A DNA stretch of 64,000 nucleotides from Cellulomonas alba (lineage in GTDB: Bacteria > Actinomycetota > Actinomycetes > Actinomycetales > Cellulomonadaceae): the NCBI RefSeq assembly GCF_030362835.1, contig NZ_JAUCGQ010000001.1, forward strand, positions 186,001 to 250,000, written 5' to 3'. Position 1 is the first letter of the stretch. Each line of letters starts with the position of its first letter. The position numbers and the translations under genes are program-made. The notes below the pieces were generated by a model. The model saw only the letters and a program-made list of their open reading frames with translations, was not told where the DNA came from and made no database searches. Shown here piece after piece: positions 1 through 7,997 of this stretch.

Positions 1-1733
1 ACGTTGAAGTCCACGTCGAACGTGTCGAGCTCGTTCTGCTCCTTGTACTGGAGCTGGAAGCCGATCTCGACGCGCCCGCCCTGGCCCGCCGATCCCCGGT
101 TGATGCCGCCCGCCGGCGCCGTCGCGCCGGTGAACTGGCGCGCCGCGGTCGCCGCGGTGGCGGCCGCCCCCGCGGCCGTCGCGGTCATCTGCGGCTTGAA
201 GAACTCCTCGGTGATGAGCTGCTTGATCAGGTCGAGCGCCTGCGTCTGGAGCTGGTCCATCGACTGGTCGTCCCGCTGGCGGACGATGTCGATCGTGATG
301 GTCTCGTCCTGGACCATCTTCTCGACCTCGTAGCCGATGTCGACGGCGAGCGCGACGCCCGTCGAGGTGTCCTGCTTCGGCTGTGCCCCCGTGCCGCCCG
401 CGCCGGCTCCTGCCCCGGCCCCTGCGCCCGCGCCGCCGCCGGCGCCCGCGCCGGGTCTGGCACCGCCGGCACCGCCGGCCTGCGCCGTGGTCGCGGCACC
501 CAACCCGCCCGAGGTCGCCGGCACTGCCTGACCGCCCGCCGCGCCGGCCTGCCCCCCGGCGGGGGCGGGCTGGCCCTGCGCCCCACCCGCGGCGGGCTGC
601 CCCTGCGCCCCGCCCGCCGCGCCCGGACCGCTCGCGCCACCGGGCGGCGCGGCCGCGGGCTGACCCTGCGCCCCGCCGGCGGCAGGCTGCCCGGGCACGG
701 CCCCCGCGCCTGCGCCGGCGCCACCGGCCGGCGGCTGCACCTGGCCCTGCGCCCCGGCAGCGGGCGGTGGCGTCTGGCCCTGCGCCCCTCCGGCGGGCGC
801 CTGACCCTGCGCTCCCCCCGCCGCTCCCCCGGCCGCCCCAGCCGGCTGCGCGGGCTGCCGCTGCGCCTGCACGCGCTGCGCCGCGGTCGGCGGCGGTGCC
901 GCCTTGGCCGTCTGCTGCGCCGGCGGCGCCCCGCCCTGCGATGCCGCCGACCCGGACGTGTACCCGGCGTGGAACGCCATCTGCAGGTGCTCGTAGATCT
1001 TCTTCTTCTCGCCGTGCGCCTTCACCGACAGCGCGGGCCGCAGCCCCGTGAACTGCAGCTCGTACATGACGCCGATCGGCGAGAGGTCGTCGGTGTACGC
1101 GGCCTCGAGCAAGGTCGCGGCGTCGGGCGTCAGCGACAGCGAGAACGACGCCTGCAGGTCCTGCAGCAGCGACGGCGTCGCCGAGCCGATGATGCCGCGC
1201 ACGAACTGCCGCGTCGCGGCGTCGGCCTGCGCGGCGGGCGTCGGCGGGGGCGTCGTGACGACCGACGCGGCCGCTGCGGCGCCGAGGCCGGAGACGGTCG
1301 GCACGCTCGCGGGCGGCACGGGTGGCGTCGCGGGCGGCGGAGTGCCGGGCGCGGCCGCCTGCGGCTCCTGGTAGTCGAGCGCGATCACGTGCGCGGCGCC
1401 GCTCGTGTAGAGCACCGGCGTCAGGTTGATGTCGGTGACGCCCGGCGGGACGAGCGCGGAGAGCTCGCCCTCGATCGTGGCGAGCTGCGCCTGGCTCAGG
1501 CCGCAGTCGACCTCGAACGTCAGGAACGCGCCGCCGAGCTGGTCGCGCGTCACCGGGGCGGCCGTCACGCCGCTCACGGCGTCGCGGTACGTGAGCAGCA
1601 TGAACACCGGGTTGCCGTTCACCTTCGTGATGTGGGGCGAGCCGTGCAGGTAGTAGAACGAGCCCGGCAGCGCGTGGTCCCGGAACACGACGATGTCGTC
1701 GATGACGTACACGGGTGACTCGAAGGTGAGCAC
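1..1733 (-). CDS. Paralog A of an unrecognised three-protein family; Gly/Ala/Gln-rich insertion (partial, runs off the left edge)
   Basis: About 577 residues are visible and the C-terminus lies outside the window. The GTG start at 1733 has an AGGAG overlapping the stop codon of the upstream gene, so the two are translationally linked. The N-terminal domain (SPHIT...NGNPVFMLLTYRD, then GGAFLTFEVD) resembles the N-termini of the genes at 1743-3797 and 3865-6390. A second block (VMYELQFTG...LSVKAHGEK) matches VGYEFTFTS...MICHADTLK in the rightward paralog. It is followed by a low-complexity stretch of about 190 residues with GGAQGQ repeats, then a helical segment (LDLIKQLITEEFF) and IGFQLQYKEQNELDTFDVDF, again shared with that paralog. 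No signal peptide or membrane helix is seen. Function unknown. Confidence 0.8.
   Translation of the reverse strand, partial: MLTFESPVYVIDDIVVFRDHALPGSFYYLHGSPHITKVNGNPVFMLLTYRDAVSGVTAAPVTRDQLGGAFLTFEVDCGLSQAQLATIEGELSALVPPGVTDINLTPVLYTSGAAHVIALDYQEPQAAAPGTPPPATPPVPPASVPTVSGLGAAAAASVVTTPPPTPAAQADAATRQFVRGIIGSATPSLLQDLQASFSLSLTPDAATLLEAAYTDDLSPIGVMYELQFTGLRPALSVKAHGEKKKIYEHLQMAFHAGYTSGSAASQGGAPPAQQTAKAAPPPTAAQRVQAQRQPAQPAGAAGGAAGGAQGQAPAGGAQGQTPPPAAGAQGQVQPPAGGAGAGAGAVPGQPAAGGAQGQPAAAPPGGASGPGAAGGAQGQPAAGGAQGQPAPAGGQAGAAGGQAVPATSGGLGAATTAQAGGAGGARPGAGAGGGAGAGAGAGAGAGGTGAQPKQDTSTGVALAVDIGYEVEKMVQDETITIDIVRQRDDQSMDQLQTQALDLIKQLITEEFFKPQMTATAAGAAATAATAARQFTGATAPAGGINRGSAGQGGRVEIGFQLQYKEQNELDTFDVDFN
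569..815 (-). repeat. Imperfect GGAQGQ-type peptide repeat tract
   Basis: Six copies of AQGQ, mostly in the context GGAQGQ(P/A/T/V), lie within a longer Gly/Ala/Pro stretch of paralog A. On the + strand they appear as recurring CTGGCCCTGCGCCCC-like units. Such a tract is expected to be disordered and to vary in length between strains. It replaces a short Ser/Tyr-rich segment at the same place in the rightward paralog. Confidence 0.75.
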
Positions 1734-1742
1734 GTCGGGCTC

Positions 1743-3797
1743 CTAGGGCGTGGTGACGGGCATGGGCACGGGCACGAGGACGGTGGACGAGGCGCTCTGC
1801 CAGTCGCCGACCCGCGGGGGCTGCGACGGCGGGCAGAGCGTCAGGCGGTAGCGGTACTCACGGGCGGCGGGGTCGGCGAGCCGGAGCGCCGCGCGGGCCG
1901 CCGCGGCCGGCGGGTCGAACACGACCGTGGCGTGCGCGGCCGCGTGGTCGGGGCTCTCGAGCTCGACGACGGCCCTGCTCACCGCGGTCCCGACGCCGAG
2001 CAGCGCCGGGACCACCGTGACGTCGAGCCGCAGCGTGTCGCGGACCACGAGCACGGGCTGGTCGGCCGTCACGCTCGGGCCGGTGGAGTGCGCGCCGTCG
2101 GGTCGGACGAGCGTCGTCCTGGCGCGGTACCCGCCCGCGCGAGGCGCGGTGGTCCAGGTCTGCGCCTGGTCGGGCGCGGTGAACGTCAGGGTCGTCACGG
2201 GCTGGTCGTCGGCAGCCTGCAGCTCGACGACGAGCGCGCTCAGCTGGTCGAAGTCGCCGGCGGAGATCACCGTCACCGTTCCGGCCGGCGCCGCGACGGG
2301 CGGCACGAGCCGCAGCACCTGGTGCGCCGACGAGGCCCAGTCACCCTCGGTCCGGCTCGCGCCGTCGACCCACGTGACGCGGTACCGGTACGGCCGGGGC
2401 GGCTCCCGCACGACAGCCGACCAGCGCGCCGTCGGCTGCGACCCGTCGAGCACGTACCGGCCCTCGATCGGGCCGCCGTCGTCGCCGTAGGCCAGGTCGA
2501 CGACCGCCTGCACGCTGCCGTCCGGGTCCGGACTCACGAGCGCGAGGTCGACGACGATCACGCCGAGTGCGTCGACGTCGAGGTCGACGGAGTCCGCGTC
2601 GGTGGGCGGCAGGTCGAGCTCGTACGGCGCCGACGCGTCGGTGAAGTGCACCGCGACGTGCGCATGGACGAGCCGCTGGTCAGCCGACGCGAGGTCGAAG
2701 ACGGCGACGGCGGCAGGAGCGTCCGGGCGCAGCTCGACGTCGGCGGCGCGCCGCACCGCCGTCCCGTCCGTCTCGACGCCCGCGTGCTCCAGGTGCACGG
2801 TGACGACGCCGATGCCGTAGGCCGCGAGGTCGCCGACGGCACTCACGCGGACGACGCGCCGCAGCCCCGCACCGCCGAGGTCGCTCGACACCGTGTGGGC
2901 CGGGCCGTCGGGCAGCGCGAGGTTGGCGCTCCGCGTGACGGGCAGGACGCCCGGCGCGGACGCCGTGAGCGTGAGGTCCGCGCGCTGCTCGAGCCCGGAC
3001 GACTGCGGCCGCGGCGCTCCGCCGTCGTCGAGGAGCCGCGGCAGCACGACGCTCTGCAGCACCTGGGTCGAGAGCGCCTCGACAGCCGCCTGCTCGTCGG
3101 CCGAGAGCGGTCGGGCGGTCCGCAGGGTGGTACCGGCCAGCTGGCGTGCCACGAGCTCCGCGGTGAGCGCCGCGGGTCCCGCCTGGCCCGCCGCCGCGAG
3201 GTCGGACGCCACCTGCGCCGAGGCCTGGACGTCGCACCACACGGTGAGCTCGAGGTCGTCGAGCACGTACGAGACCGCGAGGTCGAGCTCGACGTGGAGC
3301 GCGCCGAGCCCCTGGTCGACCGCCTGGTCGACGAGCGCCGCGCCGTCCTGGGTCAGCACCACGACCGCCGAGAGCCCCGCCGCGCCGCCCGCCGCGCTCA
3401 CCGACGTGACGAGCTCGCCGCCGCCGCTCTCCCCCGCGAACGACACCCGAGCGGCACTCGCCGACACCGGCGGCGGCGCGACCTCCACGGCGGCGTCCGA
3501 CGCCAGCCCGTACGCGGCGCGCACGGCGTCGACGACGCCCTCGGGCGCGAGGAGGGCGAGCGTCAGCACGAGCAGCCCGCCACCGTCCGTCGTGCCCGGC
3601 GCCCCCCGGTACCGGTAGAACGTCCAGCCCGCCGACGTCGGGGTGGCCGCGAGCGCCAGCTCGTCGGGCAGCACGTAGAACCGCGAGGTTACCGCGCGAC
3701 CGCCGTCCGCCCAGCTGACGTCCCGGTAGACCGTCGCCCCGGCGACGCGGCTCGAGCCGGCAAGCGTCAGCACGCGTCCCCCACCTTCGGCTCGCAC
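1743..3797 (-). CDS. Paralog B of the unrecognised three-protein family, with C-terminal Ig-like beta repeats
   Basis: A 684-residue protein with no signal peptide. The GTG start at 3797 is preceded by GGAGG at 3806-3810, which overlaps the edge of the palindrome at 3808-3839. The N-terminus (FYVLPDELALAATP...WTFYRYRG, GGGLLVLTLAL) matches the paralogs at either side. The C-terminal half contains repeats of roughly 100 residues carrying YRYRVTWVDG-like and LGVIVVDLALV-like strands; the same motifs (YTYQVTWVD, LGILAVDLQVG) occur in the rightward paralog, which suggests tandem beta-sandwich domains. Unlike paralog A it lacks a long low-complexity insertion. It precedes paralog A by 9 bp in one operon. 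Function unknown; a structural or surface-assembly protein is only a guess. Confidence 0.8.
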   Translation of the reverse strand: MRAEGGGRVLTLAGSSRVAGATVYRDVSWADGGRAVTSRFYVLPDELALAATPTSAGWTFYRYRGAPGTTDGGGLLVLTLALLAPEGVVDAVRAAYGLASDAAVEVAPPPVSASAARVSFAGESGGGELVTSVSAAGGAAGLSAVVVLTQDGAALVDQAVDQGLGALHVELDLAVSYVLDDLELTVWCDVQASAQVASDLAAAGQAGPAALTAELVARQLAGTTLRTARPLSADEQAAVEALSTQVLQSVVLPRLLDDGGAPRPQSSGLEQRADLTLTASAPGVLPVTRSANLALPDGPAHTVSSDLGGAGLRRVVRVSAVGDLAAYGIGVVTVHLEHAGVETDGTAVRRAADVELRPDAPAAVAVFDLASADQRLVHAHVAVHFTDASAPYELDLPPTDADSVDLDVDALGVIVVDLALVSPDPDGSVQAVVDLAYGDDGGPIEGRYVLDGSQPTARWSAVVREPPRPYRYRVTWVDGASRTEGDWASSAHQVLRLVPPVAAPAGTVTVISAGDFDQLSALVVELQAADDQPVTTLTFTAPDQAQTWTTAPRAGGYRARTTLVRPDGAHSTGPSVTADQPVLVVRDTLRLDVTVVPALLGVGTAVSRAVVELESPDHAAAHATVVFDPPAAAARAALRLADPAAREYRYRLTLCPPSQPPRVGDWQSASSTVLVPVPMPVTTP

Positions 3798-3807
3798 GGT
3801 TCGGTCC

Positions 3808-3839
3808 TCCGGTCACAGGGGTCGACCCCTGTGACCGGA
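3808..3839. promoter_or_regulatory. Perfect 32-bp palindrome between divergent paralogs B and C
   Basis: Each arm is TCCGGTCACAGGGGTC (and its reverse complement), with no spacer and no mismatch. It lies in the 67-bp gap between the start codons at 3797 and 3865. Its left edge overlaps the Shine-Dalgarno sequence of paralog B. It could be an operator for a dimeric regulator shared by both directions, or an RNA hairpin masking that ribosome-binding site. The core half GTCACAGGGGT recurs at 7960-7970. Confidence 0.8.
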
Positions 3840-3864
3840 CAGCCACGCGCGGAGGAGACCGACG

Positions 3865-6390
3865 ATGATCACGACCACCGGACAGCGCACCGTCGAGGGG
3901 TGCACGGTGTTCCTCGACGACACCGACGCCCTCACCGTCTACGTGATGCCGCAGAGCCCGCACATCGCGCTCGACGCCGACGGCAAGCCGCTGTTCTCGC
4001 TCGTGCAGTACCGCCGGCCGCTCGACAAGGTGCCCGAGGCGGACCGCGCGACCAAGCTCGGCGGCGGTCTCCTGACGTTCTCGGTCGACCTGGCCCGCAC
4101 GGCCGAGCAGGAGGCGGCGATCCGCAAGGCGGTCGCGGCCGACCCGCAGGTCCAGGCGCTGCTCGCGGCGCCCGCGACCGACCGCGTCGACTACTCGAGC
4201 TGGTGGGCGACCGAGATCAACGGCGACCTCGCCAAGCTCGCCGCGGCCCTGAAGATCAGCGCGGTGCCGGTCGAGACGGGCAGCGTCGCGGTCGCCGTCG
4301 ACGGCGAGCCCACGGCAGGCGGCGAGTTCGTCACGACGCTGGTCGGCGCGGGCAAGGCGAGCATGACGGGCGACGAGCGCGCCGCGTTCGTCTCGAAGCT
4401 CACGCTCGACGGCGCCGCGCTGCTCTGGGACCTCATCGACAAGAACATGGCGACCATCTGGGTCGGCTACGAGTTCACGTTCACGTCGCGCCTCGACGGC
4501 GTCACGATGATCTGCCACGCCGACACCCTCAAGACGTTCAACGCCACGCAGGAGCAGTGGCAGGACCTCAGCGAGTCCGGCTCGTACCGCGACACCTACT
4601 CCGACTCCTCGGAGACGCACAGCTACAGCCACGCCTCGTCGACGAGCGCGCGCGACATCATCACCAAGATCGCGTCCGACACGGGCTCGGCGTGGGTCAA
4701 GGTGATCCCGTCCGCGAGCACGACGGTCGTCACGCCCGAGATGCTGACGCAGCTGACGACGCAGGGCTGGACGCTGATCAGCAACTTCCTCGCCGACAAG
4801 CTCCTCGCGGCGACCAACCCCGACGACTTCAAGCCCGGCGACGACCCGACGCTGACCACCCAGCTCGCCGACGGCGGCGGCGGGCGCAAGTACGGCGGCG
4901 ACTCGGTCGACTCCTACAAGCTCAAGAAGGTCGACGAGACGACGAGCGGCAACTTCGACGCCCGGTTCGACGAGAAGGCCACCGTCACCACGACGCTCGC
5001 GCCCAACGACAACCTGAGCAACATCCTCCAGGGCCGGCCGGTCAGCCAGTTCTGCACGCGCATCGACCTCGACCCGCAGTTCTTCCGGTACGTCGACGTC
5101 GAGGTCAGCTGCACGGCGGACTTCGTCAACGAGCCCGTCGACGTGGTCAAGGCGCACCTCGAGTACCACGGCGTCAGCGGCGGCAACAAGATCGACGCCG
5201 CGAAGGACCTCGAGTTCACCAAGGACGCGACGGGGCCGCAGATCTTCAGCACGTACCTCGCGGCGCCCGACCAGACCACGTTCTCGTACGCGGTCGACGT
5301 CTTCTACCGCGGCTCGACCACGACCATGCACCTGCAGGGCAAGGCGAACGGCTCCGCGCTCGTGCTCGACACCGACACGCTCGGCATCCTCGCGGTGGAC
5401 CTGCAGGTCGGCATCGTCGACTGGACGCGCTTCAAGGCCGTTCAGGTCGACCTGACGAGCGGCACGGCGTCCGAGTCGTTCGTGCTCACCTCGGGGGCGC
5501 AGTCCGCGACGTGGGTCGAGGTGGTCGGCGCGCAGATCACCGCGCCGTACACGTACCAGGTGACGTGGGTCGACCTGGGCAACCAGCAGATCGCGCAGCC
5601 GCCCGCGCAGTCGACGAACCGCCGGCTCGTGCTCGACCAGCCGGAGCGCGAGTCGCTGTCGGTGACTCTCGTGCCGGCCGGGTCGTTCGGCGAGGGCGGC
5701 CTGCTCTCGAAGATCGTCACCGCGCTGCGCTACCTGGACCCTGCGAACAGCTACCAGCAGAGCACGACCATCACGATGGCCGGCGACGGCGACGTCAAGA
5801 CGTGGGACGTGCCGCTCGTCAACCCGGCGCTGCGCTCGTTCGACTACCAGGTCAACGTCTTCTACTCCGACGGGCTGACGCGCTCCGACGACACGTGGAT
5901 CACCACCGACCGCACGGTCCTCCCGGTCGGCGACCCCTACGGCTGGCGGGTCCAGTTCCTGCCGTACCTGCTGAAGAACGCCGCGGGGTCGTGGGCGTTC
6001 GCGTCGCTGCACGTCAGCTTCACCGACGCCGAGGGCCACATCGCCGTCGAGCAGGACTTCCCGATCACCGACTTCACGGCGCCGGTGGTGTGGCGGTTCC
6101 GGCTGGCGGCCCCGGAGCGCCACGAGTACACGTACCAGCTGACGCTGTACACGTCGGACCAGAAGCAGGTCGTCCTGGACCCGGTCCACGAGACGAAGGA
6201 GGTCGTCGTGCTCCAGCCGCCCGCCGCGCCGACCGCCTCACCTGCGCCGAGCCCGACCGGCACGGCGACGCCACCCGCGCCTCCGGCGCCTGCCGCACCG
6301 ACCCCCGTCACGCCGCCCGCGGGCGATGCCGCCGCACCCGCGACGCCCGCACCCGCCGGCGCCGTGACCCCCGCTCCCCCGACGGCCTGA
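3865..6390 (+). CDS. Paralog C of the unrecognised three-protein family; Ser/Tyr-rich segment, Ig-like repeats, Pro/Ala-rich tail
   Basis: An 841-residue protein whose ATG follows GGAGGAG at good spacing. Visible order: N-terminal domain (VYVMPQSPHIAL...PLFSLVQYRRP, GGGLLTFSVD; about residues 1-110); a beta block (WVGYEFTFTSRLDGV, around 200-225); a Ser/Tyr/Asp-rich segment (about 232-265); a helical part (LTTQGWTLISNFLADKLL); a block VDETTSGNFDARFDEKATV matched in paralog A; then repeated beta domains with YTYQVTWVD- and YTYQLTLYT-like strands; and a Pro/Ala/Thr tail from about 783. There is no signal peptide or lipobox. It is transcribed divergently from paralogs A and B across the palindrome and ends at a shared bidirectional terminator. 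Function unknown. Confidence 0.85.
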   Translation: MITTTGQRTVEGCTVFLDDTDALTVYVMPQSPHIALDADGKPLFSLVQYRRPLDKVPEADRATKLGGGLLTFSVDLARTAEQEAAIRKAVAADPQVQALLAAPATDRVDYSSWWATEINGDLAKLAAALKISAVPVETGSVAVAVDGEPTAGGEFVTTLVGAGKASMTGDERAAFVSKLTLDGAALLWDLIDKNMATIWVGYEFTFTSRLDGVTMICHADTLKTFNATQEQWQDLSESGSYRDTYSDSSETHSYSHASSTSARDIITKIASDTGSAWVKVIPSASTTVVTPEMLTQLTTQGWTLISNFLADKLLAATNPDDFKPGDDPTLTTQLADGGGGRKYGGDSVDSYKLKKVDETTSGNFDARFDEKATVTTTLAPNDNLSNILQGRPVSQFCTRIDLDPQFFRYVDVEVSCTADFVNEPVDVVKAHLEYHGVSGGNKIDAAKDLEFTKDATGPQIFSTYLAAPDQTTFSYAVDVFYRGSTTTMHLQGKANGSALVLDTDTLGILAVDLQVGIVDWTRFKAVQVDLTSGTASESFVLTSGAQSATWVEVVGAQITAPYTYQVTWVDLGNQQIAQPPAQSTNRRLVLDQPERESLSVTLVPAGSFGEGGLLSKIVTALRYLDPANSYQQSTTITMAGDGDVKTWDVPLVNPALRSFDYQVNVFYSDGLTRSDDTWITTDRTVLPVGDPYGWRVQFLPYLLKNAAGSWAFASLHVSFTDAEGHIAVEQDFPITDFTAPVVWRFRLAAPERHEYTYQLTLYTSDQKQVVLDPVHETKEVVVLQPPAAPTASPAPSPTGTATPPAPPAPAAPTPVTPPAGDAAAPATPAPAGAVTPAPPTA

Positions 6391-6426
6391 GCCCGCGCGC
6401 CTCGGACTGCCTGACCGAGACGTACG

Positions 6427-6460
6427 GACGCCGCCGCCCGATCCTCCCGGCGGCGGCGTC
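6427..6460. terminator. Bidirectional hairpin terminator
   Basis: A perfect 12-bp GC stem (GACGCCGCCGCC with its complement) with a 10-base loop lies between the convergent stops at 6390 and 6487. It would serve paralog C on one strand and the protease on the other. Confidence 0.75.
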
Positions 6461-6486
6461 TCGTGCGCCCTCTGGTACGTCCGTCC

Positions 6487-7275
6487 CTACGGCGTCACGT
6501 CGAGCACGCCGTCGTGGTTGTCGTCGACCCAGCCCCACGTGCGCACCGTCGGCGAGCAGACGTTCTCGGTGTTGTGCGACATGAGGCACGGGAACGACGT
6601 CGTGTCCTTGTCGACCAGCTCGCAGTTCGCGTTCGGGATGTGCAGCGCACCGTGCACGCTGGTCCGCGTGCAGTGCGACGCGAAGTACTCGTCGGGCGCC
6701 TGGAAGATGTGCCCGGTCTCGTGCGCGTACGCCATCGGCCAGCTGTTGCCCCAGCCGCGCCCCGGGAACGCCGAGGTGCCCGCGCTCAGCCACGGGTACT
6801 GCAGCACCATGTAGGCGCTCGACGCGTACGTGTACGCCATCCACGCGGCGTTGTACTTGGTGATGAAGACGGTGTACGCCGACGTGGCAGATCCGACCGA
6901 CCAGGCCTTGTTGAGCAGGTCGCGGTTGTACGACGCGATCCCGCCGGTGCCGGTCGAGTAGCCCATGGCCGTGAGCGCCGGGTCGCGCCACAGCGGCTCG
7001 CGCGCGGTGTAGTCCGCGTTCGTCGGCGACCCGTTCGTGGGGAACGGCACCGTCGTCGGGTCGACCGACAGCGTCACGAACTTGTAGTCGGCCGTGAAGA
7101 GCAGCCTGGGACGCACCGGGGAGTTCGAGGACAGCCGGTAGAGCACGTCCCATCCGCGGGTGAGGCCGATCGTGACGTCGATGATCTCGCCCATCGTGAA
7201 CTCCGCCGCCGACCCGGCCGGTCCGTTGACCAGCACCACGCCGACGCCGCACGTCCCGCTCATCGCGTTGTTCAT
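6487..7275 (-). CDS. Metzincin-type zinc metalloprotease, snapalysin-like motif, no signal peptide
   Basis: 262 residues. HETGHIFQAPDEY begins at His185, giving ligands His185 and His189, catalytic Glu186 and Asp195. The HExxHxxxxxD spacing, with Asp as third ligand, is that of snapalysin (M7), though the usual Gly is Gln here. CLMSHN at 230-235 fits the Met-turn of metzincins. The C-terminal DDNHDGVLD looks like an EF-hand-type calcium loop. Five cysteines suggest disulfides, yet the N-terminus (MNNAMSGTCG) is not a Sec signal. The ATG overlaps the stop of the upstream gene by 4 bp (ATGA), so the pair is co-translated. It may process the paralogs beside it; that is inference from position only. 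Confidence 0.8.
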   Translation of the reverse strand: MNNAMSGTCGVGVVLVNGPAGSAAEFTMGEIIDVTIGLTRGWDVLYRLSSNSPVRPRLLFTADYKFVTLSVDPTTVPFPTNGSPTNADYTAREPLWRDPALTAMGYSTGTGGIASYNRDLLNKAWSVGSATSAYTVFITKYNAAWMAYTYASSAYMVLQYPWLSAGTSAFPGRGWGNSWPMAYAHETGHIFQAPDEYFASHCTRTSVHGALHIPNANCELVDKDTTSFPCLMSHNTENVCSPTVRTWGWVDDNHDGVLDVTP

Positions 7276-7913
7276 GCCGGCTGCCCCCCGCCCTGTCCGT
7301 CGTCGAACCCACCAAAGGTTCCGTCCCCGCCGTCGGTCGGCTGGGGGTCGTTGCTCGCGACCTGTCCGGACGTCGCGTCGCCCGTGCCCGTGGTGTCGCC
7401 CGAGCCGGTGCCGGACGTGTCGCCCGTCCCGGTGTCCGTGCTGGCCACCGCACCCGTGGTGTCGGTGGAACCGGTCGTGTTCCCGGTGCCGGTCGTGTCC
7501 CCGGTGCCTGTTCCGGTGCCGGTCCCGTCACCGCTGTCGGCGACGAGCGGCCCGCCGTCACCGCCAGCCCCGGGGTTGTCCGGGTCGCAGCCGTTCGGGA
7601 AGTCCCACGGCTCGCCGGCCCGGTACGGGTCGCTGAGGGCCGCCTGGTAGTCGGCGCCGAGGCTCGTGTTCCACGCGTTGACGAGCACCGCGACGTCGCC
7701 GCCGAGCGACAGCTCGCTCGTGTCCCACGACGCGTCGACCGGGCTCACCGCCTGGACCGCCTGGATCTGCGACACCGCGTCCGCGACGCTCTGGTCGCCG
7801 TCGATCACGACGACGCCGGGCTCGGAGACCGACACGACCTGACCGCCGGCGTTCTCGATGCTCGTCAGCAGGTCCGGGTTGGACGCATTGAGTATTGCGA
7901 TGAATCGAGACAC
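7272..7913 (-). CDS. Small protein with propeptide-like N-terminus and Gly/Thr/Asp-rich tail, paired with the metzincin
   Basis: 213 residues from the GTG at 7913, chosen because GGGGAG lies 5 bases upstream; a longer open frame to 7964 lacks such a site. The N-terminus (SRFIAILNASNPDLLTSIENAG...VVVIDGD) has the alternating strand-helix-strand look of subtilisin-propeptide or I9-like folds. The middle holds WNTSLGADYQAAL and PWDFPNGCDPDN. The last third is a low-complexity Gly/Thr/Ser/Asp tract. Its stop overlaps the protease start, so it could be a chaperone, inhibitor or targeting partner of that enzyme. This is not a recognised family. Confidence 0.7.
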   Translation of the reverse strand: MSRFIAILNASNPDLLTSIENAGGQVVSVSEPGVVVIDGDQSVADAVSQIQAVQAVSPVDASWDTSELSLGGDVAVLVNAWNTSLGADYQAALSDPYRAGEPWDFPNGCDPDNPGAGGDGGPLVADSGDGTGTGTGTGDTTGTGNTTGSTDTTGAVASTDTGTGDTSGTGSGDTTGTGDATSGQVASNDPQPTDGGDGTFGGFDDGQGGGQPA

Positions 7914-7959
7914 GTGAGCTCCCCATGCTGCACGGCCACGGGCACTCCGCGGCTGACGA

Positions 7960-7970
7960 GTCACAGGGGT
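7960..7970. promoter_or_regulatory. Half-copy of the 3808-3839 palindrome upstream of the protease pair
   Basis: GTCACAGGGGT, followed by TCGA, lies about 47 bp upstream of the GTG at 7913. It repeats 11 bases of one arm of the palindrome plus a near match across its centre. A weaker flanking inverted pair (GGCACTC at 7941-7947, GAGTGCC at 7973-7979) surrounds it. It may be a shared regulatory element of this locus. Confidence 0.45.
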
Positions 7971-7997
7971 TCGAGTGCCCCGCCGGCGCGGGTGTCG

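Noticed and set aside
3808..3839. CRP/GlxR binding site
   Set aside because: TCACA and TGTGA occur in the reverse order and at the wrong spacing compared with TGTGA-N6-TCACA.
1932..6584. Very long open frames opposite to and out of phase with paralogs B and C
   Set aside because: Arg/Gly/Ala-rich translations without domains, as expected from antisense reading of GC-rich genes. The annotated frames have ribosome sites, normal composition and paralogy.
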